In this document: positions 1 to 8,090 of the stretch, in pieces
How positions within the stretch are numbered: position 1 is the first letter of the stretch
How the letters are laid out: every line of letters starts with the position of its first letter
NCBI RefSeq assembly: GCF_900111295.1
Contig: NZ_FOGT01000021.1
Coordinates: 19,434 to 83,433, forward strand
Direction of reading: 5' to 3'
Source: Salipaludibacillus aurantiacus
GTDB taxonomy: Bacteria; Bacillota; Bacilli; Bacillales; Salisediminibacteriaceae
Length of the DNA stretch: 64,000 nt
Made by a program: the position numbers and the translations under genes
Notes under the pieces: generated by a model
The model's input: only the letters and a program-made list of their open reading frames with translations
Told to the model about the DNA's origin: nothing
Database searches by the model: none

Positions 1-166
1 CCAGCGAGCTTGCAAAATGATTAATATTCATGATTAAAAGAAGAAAAGCTCCTACTACGAACAGGGTGACGGTCACCGCGCTAACTGAAGCAAAGGTCAT
101 CCATCCGTTTCGGACCAGGTTTTTTGCGCCTTCTTTTATGTGCCTGCCAAACGTTCTAAATTTCAT
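1..166 (-). CDS. ftsX: Cell division protein FtsX, N-terminal part (runs off the window)
   Basis: Only the first 55 codons are present; the gene continues beyond base 1. The reading frame starts MKFRTFGRHIKEG and has a basic cytoplasmic stretch followed by a hydrophobic segment (VTVTLFVVGAFLLLI), as expected for the first membrane helix of FtsX, the membrane subunit of the FtsEX complex that activates peptidoglycan hydrolases. The ATG overlaps the end of ftsE by 11 bases, so the two are translationally coupled. The assignment rests on N-terminal similarity and on the ftsE neighbour. Confidence 0.85.
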   Translation of the reverse strand, partial: MKFRTFGRHIKEGAKNLVRNGWMTFASVSAVTVTLFVVGAFLLLIMNINHFASSL

Positions 167-842
167 AGCCGTATGTCCCCCTTATTTCATCCCGGGAAAT
201 GCGGCCGCCTTCTATGGCAATTAATCGCTTGCGCATATTATCAACAATATCTCTGTTATGAGTGGCCATCACCACAGTTGTTCCGCTCTCGTTGATTTCC
301 TCGATAATGTGCATAATCTCCCATGAGGTTTCCGGATCAAGGTTTCCTGTCGGCTCGTCCGCAATCAGTACAGCCGGTTTGTTGACGACAGCGCGGGCTA
401 TTGCCACCCTCTGCTGTTCTCCTCCGGATAATTCATGTGGAAGGAACCTTGCTTTATTCTTTAAACGGACAACATCAAGTACTTCCATCACTCTTTTGCG
501 GATATTTTCTTTGCTTTCCTCGATAACTTCCATTGCGAAAGCAACATTTTCAAAGACTGTGAGATTAGGGAGCAGCTTAAAATCCTGGAATACCACTCCA
601 ATATTTCTTCTTAAATATGGAATGTTTTTTTCTTTTATTTTTGATAAATCTTTCCCATCAATTGTTATTTCTCCACGAGTTGGCTTTTCCTCACGATACA
701 TCATTTTGATGAACGTAGATTTCCCCGCACCACTAGGACCAACTACATAGACAAATTCTCCCTTTTTGATGTATATGGAAATTCCGTTAACGGCCATGAC
801 ACCGTTCGGGTACGTTTTCCATACATCCTGCATTTGAATCAA
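156..842 (-). CDS. ftsE: Cell division ATP-binding protein FtsE
   Basis: ABC-type ATPase that pairs with FtsX and couples ATP hydrolysis to wall hydrolase activation. Visible motifs are Walker A GPSGAGKST near residue 40, the signature LSGGEQQRVAIARA and Walker B VLIADEPTGNLD, then the H-loop THNRD. The TTG at 842 is chosen because it begins MIQMQDVWKTYPNG, the usual FtsE N-terminus, gives 228 residues (the usual length), and has a GGGAAGTG-type site about 9-11 bases upstream. A GTG at 851 would lie too close to that site. It is followed directly by ftsX, with overlap. Confidence 0.93.
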   Translation of the reverse strand: MIQMQDVWKTYPNGVMAVNGISIYIKKGEFVYVVGPSGAGKSTFIKMMYREEKPTRGEITIDGKDLSKIKEKNIPYLRRNIGVVFQDFKLLPNLTVFENVAFAMEVIEESKENIRKRVMEVLDVVRLKNKARFLPHELSGGEQQRVAIARAVVNKPAVLIADEPTGNLDPETSWEIMHIIEEINESGTTVVMATHNRDIVDNMRKRLIAIEGGRISRDEIRGTYGYEI

Positions 843-1196
843 CCCTATCACTTCCCTTTACTGGTCTTTCTAAGATGCCTGTTCAGTTTAAACAGCTGTA
901 GACTACAACCCATATGGGTGCAGCCGACCCTTTTATTCTAAAATTAACGTATATAATCAATTTTCATAATTTCCTTATTTATGTAATTAACAAGGACTTT
1001 AATAGAGTAACGTACTCGTTACCCTTACACATTATATCATCATTGTTCGGCAAAAAAAGTTAAAGTTCATTACATTTATATTTCAAACAGGCAACAACTT
1101 TGTCATTTTTCTATTTTTTTCGACAAGAGACTGTAATTAAGCGATTTGTGGACTTGTTATAAAAACCAGTGGTGGCGTAAGTTTCCTTCATTTCCA
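843..1196. other. Non-coding region upstream of ftsE
   Basis: AT-rich region with no credible gene. On the minus strand there is a TATAAT at 1036-1031 that could be the -10 box for ftsE; no convincing -35 is seen. A perfect 6+6 bp palindrome, GTAACG-TACT-CGTTAC (1007-1022), lies just downstream of it and may be an operator. Nothing else was recognised. Confidence 0.4.
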
Positions 1197-1197
1197 C

Positions 1198-1243
1198 AAA
1201 AAAAAGAAGAAGGAAAAAGCGGTATGCTTTAACCTTCTTCTTT
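1198..1243 (-). terminator. Rho-independent terminator after cccB
   Basis: An 11-bp perfect stem (aaagaagaagg at 1203-1213 pairing with 1233-1243) is followed on the minus strand by a run of T. It lies just 3' of the cytochrome gene and separates it from ftsE. Confidence 0.8.
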
Positions 1244-1265
1244 ATAAGTTAATTATGAATGCTTA

Positions 1266-1616
1266 TTACTGATCTGCGACCCAGGCTGCTACGTCATCTG
1301 CATCATCACCTGTGACAAGGTCAGCTGGCATCGTTCCCGGTCCTGCCTCAATTGCCGAACGGACTTCATCTTGGGAAGATCCTTGCAGGTTAGGGCCTGA
1401 AGCGCCTTCAAGGTCACCGCCGTGACAGGATGCACAGTTCTGTGCATAAAGCTCTTCACCGTTTGCGAGGTCGTATGTACCTTCGTCGGCTGCATTATCT
1501 GTCGTCTCTGCATTGTTACCGTCGTTTACCGGTTGATCCTCATCATTGCCGCCGTTATCCCCGCATGCTCCTAATACTAGTACTGCACCAAACATGGCAA
1601 ATAGAAATTTCTTCAT
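1266..1616 (-). CDS. cccB: Cytochrome c551-type lipoprotein
   Basis: Small membrane-anchored c-type cytochrome, a probable electron carrier on the outer face of the cytoplasmic membrane. The 116-residue product has a lipoprotein signal with lipobox LGAC (Cys 18), an acidic Asn/Asp-rich linker (about 19-48), the haem motif CASCH at 61-65 and a likely axial Met 96 in GTMPADL. The ATG at 1616 is preferred over upstream in-frame starts because TGAGGAGGGG stands 4 bases before it and the signal peptide begins there. In Bacillus subtilis cccB also precedes ftsE. The acidic linker fits a haloalkaliphile, which is an inference. Confidence 0.9.
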   Translation of the reverse strand: MKKFLFAMFGAVLVLGACGDNGGNDEDQPVNDGNNAETTDNAADEGTYDLANGEELYAQNCASCHGGDLEGASGPNLQGSSQDEVRSAIEAGPGTMPADLVTGDDADDVAAWVADQ

Positions 1617-1681
1617 GTTTCCCCTCCTCAAAAAATAATTGGCAGGTTTTTCTAAAACCTTCACCTACTATTATAACCTAT

Positions 1682-2578
1682 TTATTTTTTTTTGAAACCT
1701 TCTCCTAAAACTTCTGAGGCGTTGCTGACCACTACAAAGGCTTCCGGATCAATTGTCTGTACGAGACGCTTAAGTTTTGTGACTTCATTCCTGCTTACTA
1801 CACACATTAATACTGGCCTTTCGTGGTTCGTGTATCCTCCATACCCTGCTAACTTTGTTACTCCGCGGTCAACTTTAGTCAAAAGTCCCTGTTTGAGTTC
1901 TTCTTCATATTTGGAGATAATAATAACCATTTTTGAATATCCGAAACCTACTTGCACCATATCAATCGTTTTTCCGGTAGTAAACAATCCAATGAGTGCG
2001 TAAAGAGCGAACTCAAAGCCGAATACGGCGGCAGACATCGCCACAACCAGTCCATCCATAATAAAAACGCAGACGCCCAGTGTCAGTCCTGTGTATTTAT
2101 TGATTATTTGAGCGGCCAGATCAGTGCCCCCGGTTGAGGAATTAGACCTGAAGACGATACCCAGTCCCAGGCCGACTCCTATGCCGCCAAATATGGCAGC
2201 TAAAAGAGGATCCATCGTGGCCGGTTCCAAATGTCTGGTTAAGTAAACGACAAACGGGAGAAAGAGTGTCCCTGCAAGCGTTTTGGTTCCATACAATATG
2301 CTTCCTCTAAGACTTCCGCCAAGCAGCAGCACACCCGCAATAAATAACGGAACGTTAAGTGCCCATTGGGTATAAGCGGGTTCAAAATAAAAAACGTTAT
2401 AAATAATCGTAGAAATACCGGCAACCCCGCCCGAAGCTATTTGATTTGGCAGAAGGAAAATATTAAACGCGACCGCGACGATTGCCGAACCTGCGAACAC
2501 GTGGGCAAATTCGAAAATAGTCCGTTGGACCGGCGTGAGCGGCTCCTGGTCTCTTCTGTTCTGAATCCTTTTCATCAT
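1682..2578 (-). CDS. YitT/DUF2179-family membrane protein (YvjA-like)
   Basis: Polytopic membrane protein of about 298 residues. An N-terminal region has five or so hydrophobic helices with family-typical stretches such as LLPNQIASGGVAG and SSTGGTDLAAQI, and a soluble C-terminal DUF2179 domain (roughly residues 210-295) contains the conserved run RGVTKLAGYGGYTN. Family members are putative transporters of unknown substrate; no function is asserted. Several starts are possible: AGGTGA at 2589-2584 best suits the ATG at 2578 or 2575. It lies between prfB and cccB, as yvjA does in B. subtilis. Confidence 0.85.
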   Translation of the reverse strand: MMKRIQNRRDQEPLTPVQRTIFEFAHVFAGSAIVAVAFNIFLLPNQIASGGVAGISTIIYNVFYFEPAYTQWALNVPLFIAGVLLLGGSLRGSILYGTKTLAGTLFLPFVVYLTRHLEPATMDPLLAAIFGGIGVGLGLGIVFRSNSSTGGTDLAAQIINKYTGLTLGVCVFIMDGLVVAMSAAVFGFEFALYALIGLFTTGKTIDMVQVGFGYSKMVIIISKYEEELKQGLLTKVDRGVTKLAGYGGYTNHERPVLMCVVSRNEVTKLKRLVQTIDPEAFVVVSNASEVLGEGFKKK

Positions 2579-2714
2579 ATCCATCACCTGAGTTTCATAA
2601 AAGATGTTCTGACAAAGCTGTCAATTTTCTGCATGACGCAAAATCCTACAGTAGTATAGCACCGCTTCCCCCGCCTGTAAACGCGACCAGACTAACGCTT
2701 TAATGCACTGCCTC

Positions 2715-2736
2715 GCTGGGGGACAGACCCCCCAGC
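2715..2736. repeat. GGGG-N-CCCC intergenic palindrome, copy 1
   Basis: GCTGGGGG-ACAGA-CCCCCCAGC, followed by aattggaaa. Arms pair over 7-8 bases. It belongs to a family dispersed through the window (see also 3979, 6822, 10146, 18606, 22553, 38147 and 39406). Confidence 0.75.
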
Positions 2737-2742
2737 AATTGG

Positions 2743-2786
2743 AAAAAACCTAGATGGATGAGGGCGCGCCTCCTCCATCTAGGTTT
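2743..2786 (-). terminator. Terminator after prfB
   Basis: A 14-bp stem (AAAACCTAGATGGA at 2745-2758 with its complement at 2773-2786) followed on the minus strand by six T. It lies 3' of prfB and 5' of the YitT-like gene, so the latter probably has its own promoter. Confidence 0.8.
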
Positions 2787-2832
2787 TGTTTAACGGGACA
2801 TTATTACTCTGTTTCTGGCAGGATTAAGGGAA

Positions 2833-3934
2833 TCAGTCGATTTGAGAACGGAGATATGCATCTATAAATGGAGCGAGCTGTCCGTCCATAACAGACTGGG
2901 TGTTCCCTGTTTCCATATTGGTTCTGTGGTCTTTGACCATATTATAAGGATGGAAAACATAGGAACGGATCTGGCTTCCCCAGCCGATGTCCGATTGTTC
3001 TCCGCGCAGCTCTTCTGCTTCCTGGCGCTGCTTTTCCATTTCCTGCTGGAAGAGCTTAGCCTTTAACATCTTCATTGCTTTTTCACGGTTTTTAATCTGT
3101 GACCGTTCTGACTGGCAGCTTACAACAGTGTTTGTCGGCAAGTGCGTCATACGTACAGCTGAATCGGTCGTGTTAACATGCTGGCCGCCTGCTCCACTTG
3201 AACGGAAAGTGTCAATACGAAGCTCATCAGGTGACACGTTAATTTCTACATTATCGTCCAGTTCCGGCATGACATCACACGAAACAAATGAAGTGTGCCG
3301 GCGTCCCGACGAATCGAATGGTGATATTCGAACAAGCCTGTGTACGCCTTTTTCCGCTTTAAGGTAACCATAGGCATTATGTCCCTGAATAAGCAGGGTG
3401 ACACTTTTAACCCCTGCTTCGTCGCCAGGGAGGTAGTCCATTGTTTCTACTTTGAAACCTTTAGACTCTGCCCAACGTGTGTACATACGAAGAAGCATAG
3501 ACGCCCAATCCTGGGATTCTGTCCCCCCGGCGCCCGGGTGAAGTTCCAGGATTGCATTGTTCTGGTCATACGGTTCACTTAAAAGAAGGTCGAGTTCAAA
3601 TTCATTAAGCCGGTCAACCAGTTTCTTCACGCCTGAGTCAAGCTCCTTAGCCAGTTCCTCGTCTGCTTCTTCTTTAACAAGTTCAAGAGAAACTTCAAGA
3701 TCTTCATGCTCTGCTTCTAAATCGCGGTATGTGTTTGTCATTGCTTTTAATGCATTATTTTCTGAAATCACTTTTTGAGCGTTGTTTTGATCCTCCCAAA
3801 ATGAAGGATCAGCCATCTTATCTTCGAGCTCAGCAATTCTGGTCTCTTTTTCTTCTAAGTCAAAGAGACCCCCTGAAGTCCGCTAATCGCTTAGCCATTG
3901 TAGACAATTCGTTCTTAATATCTGATAGTTCCAT
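2833..3934 (-). CDS. prfB: Peptide chain release factor 2, with programmed +1 frameshift
   Basis: Terminates translation at UGA and UAA codons. The gene is in two frames. The first 24 codons (ATG at 3934, [20 protein letters not shown]...) end at an in-frame TGA at 3862-3860. A +1 shift at CTT-TGA-C gives a continuous 366-residue protein ending at 2833, the usual length for bacilli. In the main part the recognition tripeptide SPF is in [12 protein letters not shown] and the catalytic GGQ in [18 protein letters not shown] precedes the start codon. It follows secA on the same strand, the standard Bacillus order. Annotating only the downstream frame (from 3816) would lose the N-terminus. Confidence 0.96.
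3858..3875 (-). promoter_or_regulatory. Autoregulatory +1 frameshift site of prfB
   Basis: Reads AGGGGG-TCT-CTT-TGA-C on the minus strand: an SD-like stimulator, three bases, the slippery CUU and the in-frame UGA at codon 25. This is the classical RF2 feedback signal, in which low RF2 slows termination at UGA and favours the +1 shift. Confidence 0.95.
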
Positions 3935-3978
3935 TTAAAATCATCACCTCTGCATTTATTAACGTGCGAAATTTGGGA

Positions 3979-4020
3979 ATTGCTGGGGGGACAGACCCTC
4001 CAGCAGACCCTCCAGCAATT
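3979..4020. repeat. GGGG-N-CCCC intergenic palindrome, copy 2, with duplicated right arm
   Basis: AATTGCTGGGGGGACAGACC followed by two tandem copies of the right arm (CAGACCCTCCAG repeated) and ending AATT. It sits between secA and prfB. The repeated arm looks like slippage in a member of the same family. Confidence 0.7.
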
Positions 4021-4073
4021 GGAAATAAGGAGAAGGTGCTTTAACAGGAAAGCACCCTCTCATGTCAGCCTTT

Positions 4074-6593
4074 TTACTGGCCGCAGCACTGTTTGAATTT
4101 CTTGCCTGACCCGCATGGACATGGGTCATTTCTTTTTACTGTTTCACCTTTTTTAAAAGGGGTTTTTTTCTTGCTTTCTTTATTGTTTTGAGTCGTACTC
4201 TGGTGGACGGCTTTTCCTTCAGCCACTTGTTTCCGCTCCAGGTTTGACTGGATCTGGGCTTTCATAATATATCGGGAGACTTCTTCTTCGATCGAAGCAA
4301 TCATCTGCTCGAACATTTCAAAGCCTTCAAATTTATATTCGCGCAGCGGATCATTCTGCCCGTAGGCACGAAGGTGGATTCCCTGTCTCAGCTGATCCAT
4401 CTGGTCAATGTGACTTGTCCATTTGGAATCAACTGTGCGAAGAAGGATTACCCGTTCGAATTCCCTCATTGTCTCTGCAGTAAACTGTTCTTCACGGTCA
4501 TTATATTCCTCTGACACTTTTTCCATGATCAGCTCGACCATTTCTTCCGGCTCAAGTCCGTTAATTTCCTTTAAAGTCACTTCCCGCTCGTTGAGCACTG
4601 TGGCGTTAATATAATCAACGATCCCCTGAAGGTTCCAGTCCTCCGGCACCTCATCCTGAGGTGTATATAGAGACACGTTACGCTCAACTGTTGACTCGAG
4701 CATTTTTTCAACAACAGGCCTTAAGTTCTCAGACTCAAGCACTTCCATACGCTGTTCATATATAACATCACGCTGCTCTCTCATGACATCGTCATATTGA
4801 AGAAGCTGCTTACGGGCGTCAAAGTTGTTGCCTTCCACCCGCTTCTGGGCTTGTTCCACTGCCCGGGTGATCAGCTTACTTTCAAGAGGCTGGTCTTCTT
4901 CCATCCCCATTCTGCCCATCATTTTACTCATATTTTCAGAGCCGAACCTGCGCATGAGTGTATCTTCAAGCGACAGATAGAATTGAGAGCGTCCCGGATC
5001 TCCCTGACGCCCTGAACGCCCGCGCAGCTGATTGTCAATCCGCCGTGATTCGTGGCGCTCGGTACCGAGAACAAATAAACCGCCGAGTTCTTTTACGCCT
5101 TCACCAAGCTTAATATCGGTTCCCCGTCCGGCCATATTTGTTGCAATGGTAACGGCTTTTTTCTGACCTGCATTTTCAATAATCTCGGCCTCACGGGCAT
5201 GGTTTTTAGCATTCAATACGTTATGAGGCACTTTCTTCTTCTTCAGCATGGAAGAGATCAGCTCAGACGTATCCACACTCACCGTACCTACAAGGACGGG
5301 CTGGCCTTTTTCATGTAATGCCTTAATTTCCTCAATAATAGCCTTAAACTTGGCGTCGATCGTTTTATAAATTAAGTCAGGCCGGTCTTCACGGATAATT
5401 GGCTCATTCGTAGGAACAGAATACACGTTCATATTATAAATATTACGGAACTCTTCTTCCTCAGTTTTAGCCGTACCTGTCATACCTGATAACTTCTGGT
5501 ACATACGGAAGTAGTTCTGAAACGTAATTGAAGCGAGCGTCATGCTCTCCCGCTTAATTTCCAGCCCTTCCTTGGCCTCAATGGCCTGGTGGAGTCCGTC
5601 GCTGTAACGGCGGCCTTTCATCAGGCGCCCTGTAAACTGGTCAACAATGGCTACTTCGCCGTCATCCACTACATAATCTTCATCCCTCACCATAACTTTA
5701 TGGGCTTTCAGCGCCTGATTAATATGGTGATTCAATTGAACGTGCTCTGAGTCGAATAAATTATCAATGTTAAAAACACGTTCTGCTTTACTGACACCGT
5801 CATCTGTAAGCTGTACGTTTTTAGTTTTCTCATCGTACGTGTAATCCACTTCTTCTTTAAGCATTCGCACAAATGAGTTAGCTGCTGTATATAGCTCTGT
5901 CGTCCGTTGGGCAGACCCTGAAATAATCAGAGGCGTCCGGGCTTCATCAATTAAAATAGAGTCGACTTCATCGACGATGGCGAAATGGAGCTTACGCTGT
6001 ACCATCTGTTCTTTATAAGTGACCATGTTATCGCGGAGATAATCAAAGCCAAACTCATTGTTGGTCCCGTAAGTCACATCCGCGGCATAAGCTTCGCGCT
6101 TCTCTTCTTTGGACATTCCGCTTAAGTTCAGACCGACAGTGAGACCTAAGAAGTTATAAAGTTTTCCCATCTCTTCAGCATCACGGCGGGCAAGATATTC
6201 GTTCACTGTGACTACGTGCACGCCCTTTTCCGGAATCGCATTTAAATACACCGCCAATGTAGCGACAAGCGTTTTACCTTCCCCTGTTTTCATCTCGGAA
6301 ATATCGCCCCGGTGAAGGACAATCCCCCCGAGAAGCTGTACACGGTAATGAGTCAGTCCGAGCGATCTCGTTGCCCCCTCGCGGACAACTGCAAAAGCTT
6401 CTGGAAGAAGGTCGTCCAGCTTTTCACCATCCCGGTAACGCTGGCGGAACTCTTCGGTTTTTTTTCGAAGGCCTTCATCACTTAACTTTTTTACCTCATC
6501 ACCAAACGAGTCAATCTGATCCAGTTGTCTGTCCAGTTTCTTCAGATGTCTTTTATCCGTATCTCCAATGACCTTTCTTAATAAACCTAACAT
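4074..6593 (-). CDS. secA: Preprotein translocase ATPase SecA
   Basis: Motor ATPase of the Sec translocon at the cytoplasmic membrane. The product has 839 residues, the normal length for Bacillus. It shows Walker [14 protein letters not shown] at about 101-113, the [11 protein letters not shown]alker B region, the helicase-type motif [13 protein letters not shown], and a C-terminal zinc-binding tail [15 protein letters not shown]. The ATG at 6593 starts MLGLLRKV, matching family N-termini, with GGGAGC upstream. It is directly upstream of prfB. A weak 8-bp hairpin (ggtgcttt/aaagcacc, about 4031-4053) follows the stop codon but lacks a long T run, so read-through into prfB is likely. Confidence 0.97.
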   Translation of the reverse strand: MLGLLRKVIGDTDKRHLKKLDRQLDQIDSFGDEVKKLSDEGLRKKTEEFRQRYRDGEKLDDLLPEAFAVVREGATRSLGLTHYRVQLLGGIVLHRGDISEMKTGEGKTLVATLAVYLNAIPEKGVHVVTVNEYLARRDAEEMGKLYNFLGLTVGLNLSGMSKEEKREAYAADVTYGTNNEFGFDYLRDNMVTYKEQMVQRKLHFAIVDEVDSILIDEARTPLIISGSAQRTTELYTAANSFVRMLKEEVDYTYDEKTKNVQLTDDGVSKAERVFNIDNLFDSEHVQLNHHINQALKAHKVMVRDEDYVVDDGEVAIVDQFTGRLMKGRRYSDGLHQAIEAKEGLEIKRESMTLASITFQNYFRMYQKLSGMTGTAKTEEEEFRNIYNMNVYSVPTNEPIIREDRPDLIYKTIDAKFKAIIEEIKALHEKGQPVLVGTVSVDTSELISSMLKKKKVPHNVLNAKNHAREAEIIENAGQKKAVTIATNMAGRGTDIKLGEGVKELGGLFVLGTERHESRRIDNQLRGRSGRQGDPGRSQFYLSLEDTLMRRFGSENMSKMMGRMGMEEDQPLESKLITRAVEQAQKRVEGNNFDARKQLLQYDDVMREQRDVIYEQRMEVLESENLRPVVEKMLESTVERNVSLYTPQDEVPEDWNLQGIVDYINATVLNEREVTLKEINGLEPEEMVELIMEKVSEEYNDREEQFTAETMREFERVILLRTVDSKWTSHIDQMDQLRQGIHLRAYGQNDPLREYKFEGFEMFEQMIASIEEEVSRYIMKAQIQSNLERKQVAEGKAVHQSTTQNNKESKKKTPFKKGETVKRNDPCPCGSGKKFKQCCGQ

Positions 6594-7032
6594 CGGACAT
6601 TGCTCCCTTTTTTCAGTTTTCTATGAAAATCGTAACATTTTCACTCGTATACTATGCGCCTGGCTGCTATCATTCAAAAAATAAATGCTTGCTCTTTAGC
6701 ATGCAGGCAGAGGCACACTACCTCAGCCCGTCTTTATCATAGAAAGATCAGGCTTTCAACTTTACGCTACCCTTCATTTTATCAGTTTGCCCACACGCTT
6801 ACAAGCAGTGACAGGACTCCAGGAAATAAATGGGGGGACAGACCCCCCATTTATTCCCAAGTTGAAGTCGCGTGCTGAGTTCTCTATAATACTTGTATTG
6901 TAAACGCTTTTTATGACCATAGTATGAGGGAGCTTTTTCTGCCTCTCCTTTAGATAGATTGAATGGTTTTCGCCTTACTTTTAGCCTGGGCTCGGAAACA
7001 GACTGACTATATGAACGTTCGGAGGTGATCAT
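6594..7032. other. Divergent promoter region between secA and glcT
   Basis: No credible gene. It holds the palindrome at 6822-6857 and, toward glcT, TGTAAACGCTTTTT (about 6899-6912), which resembles half of a CcpA cre site but lacks the terminal CA. The glcT ribosome binding site is GGAGGTGATC just before 7033. Confidence 0.4.
6822..6857. repeat. GGGG-N-CCCC intergenic palindrome, copy 3
   Basis: GGAAATAAATGGGGGG-ACAGA-CCCCCCATTTATTCC (arms given as halves): 10 or more paired bases per arm around a five-base centre. It shows that the AT-rich arms outside the G/C core also co-vary. Confidence 0.75.
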
Positions 7033-7875
7033 ATGCTGTCCGTGAAAAAAGTATTAAATAACAACGTTATTATTGCTGAACACCCCGACTATGAGGAAGT
7101 AGTTCTTATTGGCAAAGGGCTCGGGTTCGGAAAACAAACCGGACAGGAAGTGGCCGGGGAAAAAGCAGAGAAATTTTTCGTATTAAAAGATGCCAGTGAG
7201 CAGAAGCAGTTTATGAACCTGCTCGAATATGTGGATGAAGACTTTATCGGGATAATGAATGAATTTATTGAGAAGCTCGAAAGCCGCTTCGGCACAAATA
7301 TGAACGAACACATTCATATCGGCCTTACCGACCACCTTTATTTTGCCATAAAAAGGATTCGCCAGGGGCAAGGGATTAAAAACCCTTTTTTACAGGAAAC
7401 AGAACTGGCCTATCCAAAGGAATATGCGGCAGCCACCGAGCTGACTGAATGGCTTAACGAAAAACTTAACGTAAGAATCCCAGAAGGGGAGATCGGATTT
7501 ATCACCCTCCATATTCACAGCGCGTTAACTAACAGGAACTTAGCTGAAATTAATAAACATACCCAGCTGGTCAGCGAACTCGTCACTATTATTGAGGACT
7601 ATTTGCAAATTAAAATAGACAGGCAGGATTTAAATTATCTGCGCCTGGTCCGTCATTTACACTCTGCGATCGAACGCATCCAGACCGAATCCTATGTGGA
7701 AAATCAAGACAATTTAAAAAAAGTATTGCAGGCTGAGTATCCTGTATGCTATAATTTGTCCTGGAAGTTGATGAAAATCATGCAACAGCGCTTACAAATG
7801 TCCATACCTGATGCAGAAGCTGTCTATCTGACACTTCATCTGCAGCGGCTGGACACACCAAAAACGAATACGTAA
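7033..7875 (+). CDS. glcT: Transcription antiterminator of the BglG family, GlcT
   Basis: RNA-binding antiterminator that allows transcription of ptsG when glucose is being transported. The 280-residue protein has an N-terminal CAT RNA-binding domain (1-60, including VIIAEHPDYEEVVLIGKGLGFG) and two PTS regulation domains: PRD1 with histidines near 100 (DHLYFAIKR) and 160 (LHIHSA), PRD2 with histidines near 207 (RHLHSAIERI) and 267 (LTLHLQRL). These are the expected phosphorylation sites for EIIGlc and HPr. The start is fixed by GGAGGTGATCAT upstream of ATG 7033. The target gene ptsG lies immediately downstream behind a predicted terminator/RAT, which supports the GlcT name over LicT or SacT. 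Confidence 0.92.
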   Translation: MLSVKKVLNNNVIIAEHPDYEEVVLIGKGLGFGKQTGQEVAGEKAEKFFVLKDASEQKQFMNLLEYVDEDFIGIMNEFIEKLESRFGTNMNEHIHIGLTDHLYFAIKRIRQGQGIKNPFLQETELAYPKEYAAATELTEWLNEKLNVRIPEGEIGFITLHIHSALTNRNLAEINKHTQLVSELVTIIEDYLQIKIDRQDLNYLRLVRHLHSAIERIQTESYVENQDNLKKVLQAEYPVCYNLSWKLMKIMQQRLQMSIPDAEAVYLTLHLQRLDTPKTNT

Positions 7876-7930
7876 CGGAATTGTCCGGCTGAACGGACCA
7901 CTTTTCTTTTTCCGTGTTACTGGTTATGCA

Positions 7931-8028
7931 GGCATGAGAGAAAAAGGATTGTAGTAGAAAACCTCAGGTGTGAAGTCTATTCTTCACGCTGGTTTCACTG
8001 CATTCTTTTTCCCTCATGCCTTTTTGTT
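7931..8028 (+). promoter_or_regulatory. RAT antiterminator overlapping a terminator in the ptsG leader
   Basis: The terminator pairs GGCATGAG (7931-7938) plus AAAAAG (7941-7946) with CTTTTT (8005-8010) plus CTCATGCC (8013-8020), and is followed by TTTTTGTTT. Starting inside the 5' arm, GGATTGTAGTAG and AAAACC, followed by a second stem (gtgtgaag with cttcacgc) and GGTTTC, form an alternative hairpin typical of ribonucleic antiterminators bound by BglG-family proteins. The two structures are mutually exclusive, and glcT lies directly upstream. Confidence 0.8.
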
Positions 8029-8090
8029 TGCCCGCGCATGGTTTTCATCACAGAAATCATATATTTTATATTTTTTAAGGAGATGGGATT

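Noticed and set aside
262..750. 162-residue frame opposite ftsE
   Set aside because: Antisense shadow of a highly conserved ABC ATPase; no ribosome binding site and no recognisable domain.
6899..6912. CcpA cre site in front of glcT
   Set aside because: TGTAAACGCTTTTT matches the left part of the consensus but lacks the terminal CA; too weak to call.
6799..7032. Minus-strand 77-residue frame before glcT
   Set aside because: Runs through the GGGG-N-CCCC palindrome and the glcT promoter region; no ribosome binding site.
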